From JALHTV01 sp049510055 (GTDB lineage: Bacteria > Planctomycetota > Phycisphaerae > SM23-33), in contig JBEKZI010000102.1 in the NCBI GenBank assembly GCA_049510055.1, positions 1 to 6,951 on the forward strand: a stretch of DNA of 6,951 nucleotides. Reading direction: 5' to 3'. The notes beneath the pieces were generated by a model. The model was given only the letters and a program-made list of their open reading frames with translations, was not told the DNA's origin and made no database searches. The translations under genes and the position numbers were made by a program. Below are positions 1-5,006 of the stretch, in pieces. How positions within the stretch are numbered: the first letter of the stretch is position 1; each line of letters starts with the position of its first letter.

Positions 1-86
1 CGGAAGGCGAATTGATGCCCGAGATGATGGACCCGGCCACCCACCAGGCCGTGGCCGCGGCCGTGGCGGCAGCGGCGACGAAGTAA
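1..86 (+). CDS. 3' end of an unrecognised protein gene (partial)
   Basis: An open frame entered from the left edge (first full codon at base 3) runs 27 codons to a TAA at 84-86. The visible tail reads EGELMPEMMDPAT, then HQAVAAA, and ends in an alanine-rich helix-like stretch finishing TK. The synonymous positions are strongly G/C, as in the genes downstream, and the next start codon lies only 25 nt after the stop with its own ribosome binding site. It is therefore probably the upstream member of the same transcription unit as the ThuA-like and ComF-like genes. The C-terminal fragment is too short and too low in complexity to assign a family, and I do not propose a function. Confidence 0.5.
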   Translation, partial: EGELMPEMMDPATHQAVAAAVAAAATK

Positions 87-111
87 TTATTTCTAAAACA
101 GGACGGACTGC

Positions 112-756
112 ATGAAAGCACTCATCGTTTACGGCGGATGGGCGGGCCACGAGCCAGACAAGGTCGCGGCCATCCTGGCCGAGCAATTGCGGAAGCATGA
201 TTTCGACGTGGAGCTTTCCACCACGCTGGACAGCTTCGCCGACGCGGCCAAGCTGGCGGCGCTGAACCTCATCGTGCCGGTCTGGACGATGGGCACGATC
301 TCCAAGGACCAGCTCAAGGGCCTGCTCGCGGCCGTCAAAGACGGCGGCGTGGGCATCGCCGGCGTGCACGGCGGCATGGGCGACGCCTTCCGCGAGGCCA
401 CCGGCTACCAGTTCATGGTCGGCGGGCAGTGGGTGGCGCACCCCGGCGGCGTGATCGACTACCGCGTGCACATCGTGGACCACGCCGACCCCGTCACGGC
501 GGGCCTGGACCACTTCGCCATGCACAGCGAGCAGTACTACATGCACGTGGACCCCTCCAACCACGTCCTGGCCACCACGACGTTCGAGATCAACGGCTGC
601 ACGATGCCCGTGGCCTGGAAGCGGACGTACGGGAAGGGCCGCGTGTTCTATTCCAGCCTCGGCCACGTGGCCGGGGACTTCGACGTGCCTGAGGCGTTGA
701 TGATTATCACCCGCGGCATGCTGTGGGCCGCCGGGTGCGGGGACGGAAATGGGTAA
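112..756 (+). CDS. ThuA-like domain protein (class I glutamine amidotransferase-like fold)
   Basis: This 214-residue protein consists essentially of one ThuA-like domain. The family was named from a trehalose-utilisation gene of rhizobia. Its members have a flavodoxin/glutamine-amidotransferase-like alpha/beta fold and are common in Planctomycetota, Bacteroidetes and Verrucomicrobia next to sugar and glycoside metabolism genes. Their reaction is mostly undetermined. Visible family landmarks are the first strand and turn LIVYGGWAGHEP (4-15), GIAGVHGG (81-88), GGQWVAHPGG (104-113), the SEQYYMH segment (139-145), and the C-terminal VAWKRTYGKGRVFYSSLGH (167-185). There is no signal peptide or membrane segment, so it is probably cytoplasmic. 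The length fits a minimal stand-alone domain. The ATG is preceded by AGGA at 100-103, 8 nt away. The 3' end overlaps the ComF-like gene by 8 nt, suggesting translational coupling. The family call is secure. The substrate is unknown, and nothing visible nearby is a sugar-metabolism gene. Confidence 0.9.
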   Translation: MKALIVYGGWAGHEPDKVAAILAEQLRKHDFDVELSTTLDSFADAAKLAALNLIVPVWTMGTISKDQLKGLLAAVKDGGVGIAGVHGGMGDAFREATGYQFMVGGQWVAHPGGVIDYRVHIVDHADPVTAGLDHFAMHSEQYYMHVDPSNHVLATTTFEINGCTMPVAWKRTYGKGRVFYSSLGHVAGDFDVPEALMIITRGMLWAAGCGDGNG

Positions 757-1534
757 GACTCTCGGGGCGCTAGCGGCGTCGGCGGGCGAATTGGCCAGGG
801 GGTTGGCGGACCTGGTGCTGCCGGCGGTCTGCCCCGGCTGCAACGCCGCCGAGGCCGATGGAGGCGGTGGGCTGTGCCGCGATTGCCAGGTCAAGCTCCT
901 GTCGCTGGTGGCGCTGCCGTACTGCCCGCGCTGCGGCACGAGCGTCGGCCCGAATATCCCCCTCCGCACGGACGGTTGCAGCGCCTGCCCGGACACCTTG
1001 CCGCGATTCTGCCAAGTCGTGCGCCTGGGTCCGTACGCTCCGCCGCTGCGCGGGATCGTGCGGGCGCTGAAGTATTGGCGGCAGGCGCCCCTGGCTGGGC
1101 GGGCGGGCCGATTGCTGGCCCAGGCAGCCGCGACGCACCTGGGCGAGGCGGCGTGGGACGTGGTGATACCCGTGCCGATGCACTGGCGGAGGCGCCTGTC
1201 GCGACCGGCCGACCATGCCCGCATCGTGGCCGGTCAATTGGCCGCCGGGCTGGGCCTGCCGGTGGGCGATGAGCTGATCCGCCTGCGCCACACGCCGCCG
1301 CAGGCGCACCTGTCCAGAACGCGGCGGATTGAGAACATCCGCGGGGCGTTCGGCATCCGCCGCGGCGGGGCTATTGGCGGGGCCAACGTCCTGCTGGTGG
1401 ACGACGTGACCACCACCGGCGCCACGGCCAACGAGGCCGCCAAGACGCTCCTGGCCGGCGGGGCTTGCAAGGTCGCCCTGGCCGTCATCGCCAAGGCCGA
1501 GCCGCCCACCGCCTACGCCGCCGCGGGGGTCTAA
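749..1534 (+). CDS. ComF family protein (zinc-ribbon plus phosphoribosyltransferase domain)
   Basis: This 261-residue protein has the usual ComF length and architecture. The N-terminal part carries four CxxC pairs, C28/C31, C43/C46, C59/C62 and C77/C80, which fit two zinc-ribbon sites. The C-terminal part is a type I phosphoribosyltransferase-like domain. It has the family segments RGIVRALKYWRQ (101-112), VIPVPMHWRR (139-148), QAHLSRTRRIENIRGAF (185-201), and the PRPP-binding loop VLLVDDVTTTGAT (214-226) with the two acidic residues D218 and D219 intact. Bacillus and Haemophilus ComF proteins are needed for DNA uptake. The family is also widespread in bacteria not known to be competent, so competence should not be assumed here. 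One oddity is that the RGFNQA-type segment usual after the basic stretch reads SRPADHA (151-157). The ATG is preceded by GGGGA at 739-743, 5 nt away, inside the end of the ThuA-like gene. The stop overlaps the convergent ybeY stop. Confidence 0.93.
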   Translation: MGKTLGALAASAGELARGLADLVLPAVCPGCNAAEADGGGGLCRDCQVKLLSLVALPYCPRCGTSVGPNIPLRTDGCSACPDTLPRFCQVVRLGPYAPPLRGIVRALKYWRQAPLAGRAGRLLAQAAATHLGEAAWDVVIPVPMHWRRRLSRPADHARIVAGQLAAGLGLPVGDELIRLRHTPPQAHLSRTRRIENIRGAFGIRRGGAIGGANVLLVDDVTTTGATANEAAKTLLAGGACKVALAVIAKAEPPTAYAAAGV

Positions 1535-2016
1535 GACCGCCGCCGACTGCGCAGGAATTCTTCCAGCAATTCTTCCTGACGGGCGTGCATCTTGGCCGCC
1601 CCGCGAATGGAGGAATCCTCGTAGCCCATCTGGTGCAGCAGGCCGTGGACGACGTAGAGCAGCAGCTCGCGTTGCACCGCCAGGCCGCGGGCGGCGGCTT
1701 GGGCAGCCGTCACGTCACCGCAGATGACCAGTTGGACGCTCAGGCCACCCCGTTCGACTCCGCTGGCGGCTGAAGGCCGTCCGGCCTCGGACAGGTCAAA
1801 GCTCAGCACGTCGGTGGCCCCGCCGTGGCCCAGATAGCGACGGTTCAGTCCGGCGATTTCATCAGCCGCCACGACGGCCAGGTCCACCTCGGCCACGCGG
1901 GCACCCTCGCGGCGCGCGACGAAGCCGACCAGTTCGGCGATCTTTTTTCGCGGCACGCGGACGGCGCGCTGGCTGGAGGAGATCAGGACCTTGGGTTTGG
2001 GACGCCTGGCCGGCAT
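1531..2016 (-). CDS. ybeY: Endoribonuclease YbeY (rRNA maturation factor)
   Basis: This 161-residue protein has the normal YbeY size. YbeY is a single-domain metal-dependent endoribonuclease of the UPF0054 family, acting in 16S rRNA 3'-end maturation and ribosome quality control in the cytoplasm. Family landmarks are LNRRYLGHGG-ATDVLSF (57-73), ICGDV (98-102) and the metal-binding segment VVHGLLHQMGYED (122-134), followed by the conserved AKMHARQEELL (141-151). The canonical triad is HxxxHxxxxxH. Here H124 and H128 are present but the third position is D134 (codon GAT, read directly). The Arg that follows the aromatic in E. coli-type proteins (NxxFR, Arg59) is Leu62. Both substitutions resemble forms I recall from Bacteroidetes and planctomycetes, so they may be lineage-normal. 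The ATG has no convincing Shine-Dalgarno, and no in-frame ATG, GTG or TTG lies between it and the upstream gene. It lies 49 nt downstream of the phosphodiesterase gene, so co-transcription is likely. The gene ends in basic LRSRRRS. Confidence 0.92.
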   Translation of the reverse strand: MPARRPKPKVLISSSQRAVRVPRKKIAELVGFVARREGARVAEVDLAVVAADEIAGLNRRYLGHGGATDVLSFDLSEAGRPSAASGVERGGLSVQLVICGDVTAAQAAARGLAVQRELLLYVVHGLLHQMGYEDSSIRGAAKMHARQEELLEEFLRSRRRS

Positions 2017-2065
2017 GAGGACCGACGATAGCGAATCGGCCAGCCGGCGTCCAGCGATCCACCCA

Positions 2066-3697
2066 TCAGGGAATCATCGACTGGCCGTCCAGGCCCGGGG
2101 GGATTTCGCGGCCCAGGAGTTTCAGGAGGGTCGGCATAAGGTCCACCGTGCGGACGGTTTCGACCTTGCCATGCGGCACGCCCGGCCCGGCCAGGAGCAG
2201 CGGGACGTACATGTCCTGGGCCCTCAGGCCCCCGTGGCCGCTGCGGTTCCCGGTGTTGAAGTCCCAGCCGGGGACGGCGAAGACCCCCAGGTCTCCGGCC
2301 CGGTGGGATTGGAAATAAGCCAGAAGCTGGGCCGGCAGATCGGGGTAATCAGTCCGCATCGTCGCCCGCAGCCACTGTCGCGGCGTGAGGGACGTCCCGT
2401 CCAGCACCTCGGGCGGCACCTTGCCCTTCCAGCCCAGCGGGTCGTCGCCGATGATTACGTGATAGGTGATCAGGCCATCGGCCCCGCCGGTCTGGCGAAA
2501 CTCGACCTCTCCGGTTCGCCGCACGATGCGTACACTATCGGCCGTGGGGGCGTAGGCCACGGCGTCCACGGCCTCCAAGCCGCACAAAACCTTGGGCAGG
2601 TCCGTCGGGCCGTACTTCGTGGGATAGCTTCGCAGGTCCTCGGCCCGCGGCCGGACCACCCACGGCTCAAAACCGACGACCTGGCCGTCCTTGCGAATGG
2701 GCTTGCGCATGCACAGCGCCCAATACTGATAACCGCTGCCGTACGGCACGATGGAGACTTTCTTGGAGTCCTCCAGCCGCGCCTCGAAGGGATCGTTCTC
2801 CCACCAGTGCGTCGAGTCGATGGTCAGCCCCACGTTGTGGCGGAGAAAATCCTCCAGGTGGCAATGCTGCTTGACGTCGACCATGCCGTGGTCGCTGGTC
2901 AGCGCGATGACGACGTGGTCCAGCAGGCCGGCCCGCTCCATGTCGCCCAGCACCCGCCCGATCTGGCGGTCGGTGTGGGTCAGCGCCTCGCGGTATTCGG
3001 CGGAGCTGACGCCATACTTGTAGGCGTGGAAGTCCGTGGCCAGCAGGTACACGACCGTCAGGGCCGGGAAGCGGTGATACTGGCGCGCGATGTCCATGAC
3101 GTAACGGAAGCGGGACAGCGTCAGGCGGTCCACGTACTCGTAGTAGCCCAGGAAGAACGCCGGCCCGGCCGAGGTCCTATCCTCCACGAACTTCGTCGCC
3201 CCGCGGTGCGGCTGGAAGAATAGCGAGAACGTCAGCTCGTCCTGGAGGTGCTCGTAGAGGGTGGGGCTGAGGTAGTCGCCGTCCAGCTCGTTCTTCTGGG
3301 CGATCATGCTGTAGTTGCGCCAGATGAGCTGATTGCGGTCGAACCAGTTGATGCCGACCACGCCGTGGTGGCCCGGGAATTGGCCGGTCACCAGGCTGGT
3401 GAGGTTGGCCAGCGTCACCGTCGGTGTGCTGGCCACGGCCCGCGGGGCGTACAGGCCGCGATCCACGAAGTATTTCTTGATGGCCGGGAGCTGGCCGGCG
3501 TCCAGCATCTCCTGGAAGATCTGCGCGTTGACGCCGTCGGAGACGAAGACCACCACCCCCTGTTTGGGCGCGTCCGGCGGCAGGGAGAAGTCCAGGCCGT
3601 AGGTGTCGGCCGGGCCGGTAGCTTCAGGAACGCCGCAGCCCGCCGCCGTCAGCAGGCACAGGCTACACCACCACAGCAAGGACGACGGTTTGATCAT
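2066..3697 (-). CDS. Putative lipoprotein phosphodiesterase/phosphatase, alkaline phosphatase superfamily (nucleotide pyrophosphatase type)
   Basis: This 543-residue protein fits the type I phosphodiesterase/nucleotide pyrophosphatase branch of the alkaline phosphatase superfamily, two-metal enzymes that hydrolyse phosphate esters through a Thr or Ser nucleophile. Landmarks are the first metal Asp in VVVFVSDGVN (D54), the nucleophile region STPTVTLANLTSLVTG with T95 as likely nucleophile, LLATDFHAYKYG (D222), TSDHGM (D269, H270) and RSGHGG (H488), then VDLMPTLLKLLG near the C terminus. The N terminus has a short hydrophobic signal ending LLTAAGC, so C21 is a likely lipidation site and the enzyme probably sits in the envelope. 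The relevant histidine usually lies four residues after the D222-type Asp. Here that position is Y226 and a His is at 224. The insert between the DHG and HGG motifs (about 290-470) is long. I chose the ATG at 3697 because GGGAG precedes it by 5 nt and the signal peptide starts cleanly. A TTG six codons upstream (3715) is possible but less likely. The substrate is unknown. Confidence 0.85.
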   Translation of the reverse strand: MIKPSSLLWWCSLCLLTAAGCGVPEATGPADTYGLDFSLPPDAPKQGVVVFVSDGVNAQIFQEMLDAGQLPAIKKYFVDRGLYAPRAVASTPTVTLANLTSLVTGQFPGHHGVVGINWFDRNQLIWRNYSMIAQKNELDGDYLSPTLYEHLQDELTFSLFFQPHRGATKFVEDRTSAGPAFFLGYYEYVDRLTLSRFRYVMDIARQYHRFPALTVVYLLATDFHAYKYGVSSAEYREALTHTDRQIGRVLGDMERAGLLDHVVIALTSDHGMVDVKQHCHLEDFLRHNVGLTIDSTHWWENDPFEARLEDSKKVSIVPYGSGYQYWALCMRKPIRKDGQVVGFEPWVVRPRAEDLRSYPTKYGPTDLPKVLCGLEAVDAVAYAPTADSVRIVRRTGEVEFRQTGGADGLITYHVIIGDDPLGWKGKVPPEVLDGTSLTPRQWLRATMRTDYPDLPAQLLAYFQSHRAGDLGVFAVPGWDFNTGNRSGHGGLRAQDMYVPLLLAGPGVPHGKVETVRTVDLMPTLLKLLGREIPPGLDGQSMIP

Positions 3698-3832
3698 GAG
3701 AACTCCCACGCACAATCATAGCCCCCGGCGGTTCTACACGGAGAATTGCAAATTGCAACCCTCATCCCTTTTTGCGCGCAAGCAAAGCCCCCGATGATTC
3801 CACGCGGGGTAGGTCTAGGGCGCTCGGCAGCC
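3698..3832 (-). promoter_or_regulatory. Intergenic leader of the phosphodiesterase gene, with weak promoter candidate and small repeats
   Basis: These 135 nt separate the DUF1571 stop from the phosphodiesterase start and are less GC-rich than the genes. On the minus strand, TTGCAA (3753-3758) and TAGAAC (3731-3736) are separated by 16 nt and could be a weak -35/-10 pair. TATGAT (3715-3720) is a closer -10 match, but it has no partner and would leave a leader of only about 11 nt. Two tandem perfect copies of ATTGCAA lie at 3745-3758, and a perfect 10-bp palindrome TTGCGCGCAA at 3772-3781. I found no hairpin followed by a T tract. A CCCCG/CGGGG pair around an 11-nt loop near 3787-3807 is too weak to call a terminator. 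The promoter reading is inference from hexamer resemblance only. Confidence 0.25.
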
Positions 3833-4696
3833 CTATTGGGGAGACTGCATGTCGTTGGCGGCGGGAAGGAAGTCCGCATCCGTGAGGCCAACATTGAACT
3901 TGATGTCCTTGAACACGTAGCGGGAGGAAAGGTTCCGGTCCCAGTCGTAGCCTTCCACGGCGACGGGCACCAGATATTCCAGATCGATGAACGTTCGCGT
4001 CGTGGCGGCGGGGTAATCGCCCTTCGGCGGCAAGGTGCGGACGAGCACCACGGTCTTGCGCCCGGCCACTTCCGCAAACCCGCCGAAGCTTTCCTTCAGG
4101 TCCCCGGCGGCGCGGGCCTGGCGGTAAACCTTCAGCAGGCTCTCCAGGCTCCTGCGGAAGCCGAACTGATTGACCGGCCGCAGCGTGCCCTGCATGGCCT
4201 CCGGACCGTCGGGCTTTCGCTGGACCGTCCCGATGAACTTGCTCAGGACGCCCTTGGGCCGCACGAGCATCATGTTGCCGTACTTGCCCTCGACGAACAC
4301 CACGCGGTCGCCCACCCCGGCCGTTTCCGGCGTCCATCGCATGGCCACGCTGTAGGGGTTCTCCTGGAACTTGACGGCGATTTCCTGCTCGTTGCTGACG
4401 CGCCCGCCGAGCCGCTCCTGCTTGAACAGCGTGCAGGTGTAATCATGGTAGCGGCCGTCGTAGGCGGCCAGGCAATACTCCAGCAGCGCGATGTGGTCGG
4501 TCTTGGCCAGGTGGACCACGTTGCTGGTGACGCCGGGGGCGGTTTCCTCGTAGTTCACCCCCGCCAGCGGGACGACGAACCGCGACGGCTTGAACGCCTC
4601 GCTGCGCGTGCACTGGATGCAGAATAGACCCGCCACCAGCACCCCGACAGCGATGCGAACGCGACGATTCGTCGGATGAATGATCGACTTCACCAT
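3833..4696 (-). CDS. DUF1571 domain-containing exported protein
   Basis: This 287-residue protein matches the DUF1571 family, a group of unknown function found mainly in planctomycetes. The recognisable core starts at LLEYCLAAYDGRYHDYTCTL (71-90) and continues with FKQERLGGRVSNEQEIAVKF (91-110), ENPYSVAMRW (112-121), RVVFVEGKYGNMMLV (131-145), the NQFGFRRSLESLLKVYRQA segment (176-194) and a C-terminal FIDLEYLVPVAVEGYDWD (236-253). The last reads like an outer-membrane-lipoprotein-like beta structure. The N terminus has a basic stretch followed by a hydrophobic helix (IAVGVLVAGLFCIQC, 15-29), so it is exported or membrane-anchored. FCIQC is not a clean lipobox, so lipidation is uncertain. I chose the ATG at 4696 because GAGGTG sits 7 nt upstream (4704-4709). 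The longer frame beginning with TTG at 4714 would include that site inside the coding sequence. The gene is first in the minus-strand cluster ahead of the phosphodiesterase and ybeY. Its molecular role is unknown. Confidence 0.88.
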   Translation of the reverse strand: MVKSIIHPTNRRVRIAVGVLVAGLFCIQCTRSEAFKPSRFVVPLAGVNYEETAPGVTSNVVHLAKTDHIALLEYCLAAYDGRYHDYTCTLFKQERLGGRVSNEQEIAVKFQENPYSVAMRWTPETAGVGDRVVFVEGKYGNMMLVRPKGVLSKFIGTVQRKPDGPEAMQGTLRPVNQFGFRRSLESLLKVYRQARAAGDLKESFGGFAEVAGRKTVVLVRTLPPKGDYPAATTRTFIDLEYLVPVAVEGYDWDRNLSSRYVFKDIKFNVGLTDADFLPAANDMQSPQ

Positions 4697-5006
4697 GCGT
4701 CGACACCTCGACAACCTAAGGCCGGCGCTCCATGAAACCTTGTGGATTGAGCTCGTGCCTCACGCGTCGGCATTCCTTTCATCGGCCTGGCTTTGGGGCC
4801 AACTTGAGGTCTTCCATGAGCCTCGCCACGTCGGACCATCAGGCCACTTCGACGCGAGATTCAGGGGAGAATTGTATCTACGGCCCCCCCAATAAACAAG
4901 TTCATTTCTCACTAAGATTTCCACCCTCCAACCGGCCCCCGGCCGCGATTTGCCGCCGCGGAGGCCCTTGCCGCACCCCCCAGCGGGGCCTATCATCGCA
5001 GGCCGC
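4697..5006. other. Divergent intergenic region between DUF1571 gene and mutS
   Basis: About 310 nt lie between the two divergently transcribed genes. It holds the GAGGTG ribosome site of the DUF1571 gene at the left, the minus-strand promoter candidate at 4871-4899, an AT-rich stretch around 4890-4925, and a GC-rich C-tract leader (about 4926-5000) just before mutS. Short frames can be read through it on both strands, but none has a ribosome site or recognisable protein character. I see no hairpin plus T-tract terminator, no tRNA and no riboswitch-like fold. I could not pick a convincing plus-strand promoter for mutS. Confidence 0.6.
4871..4899 (-). promoter_or_regulatory. Candidate promoter for the DUF1571-phosphodiesterase-ybeY cluster
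   Basis: On the minus strand, TTGTTT (4894-4899) is followed after exactly 17 nt by TACAAT (4871-4876). These match the sigma-70-type consensus at 3 of 6 and 5 of 6 positions with ideal spacing. The start site would fall near 4864, giving a leader of roughly 168 nt before the GAGGTG ribosome site and ATG at 4696. The element lies in the AT-richest part of the divergent region. The spacer holds a run of seven G residues. The assignment rests on hexamer resemblance alone, and planctomycete promoters are poorly characterised. Confidence 0.35.

Noticed and set aside
749..1534. Competence or DNA-uptake locus suggested by the ComF-like gene
   Set aside because: No other competence genes are present, and ComF family members are common in bacteria not known to be competent.
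1991..3223. A 410-codon open frame on the plus strand across the phosphodiesterase gene
   Set aside because: It lies wholly opposite a gene with clear family motifs. Its translation is Gly/Arg/Val/His-rich without domain character, and long antisense frames are expected in GC-rich DNA with strong third-position bias.
3787..3807. Possible terminator hairpin after the DUF1571 gene (CCCCG/CGGGG arms)
   Set aside because: The stem is only 5 bp with an 11-nt loop and is not followed by a T tract on the transcribed strand.
3746..4627. A 293-codon plus-strand frame opposite the DUF1571 gene
   Set aside because: Mirror frame of a recognised gene, with low-complexity His/Ala/Gly-rich translation and no ribosome site.
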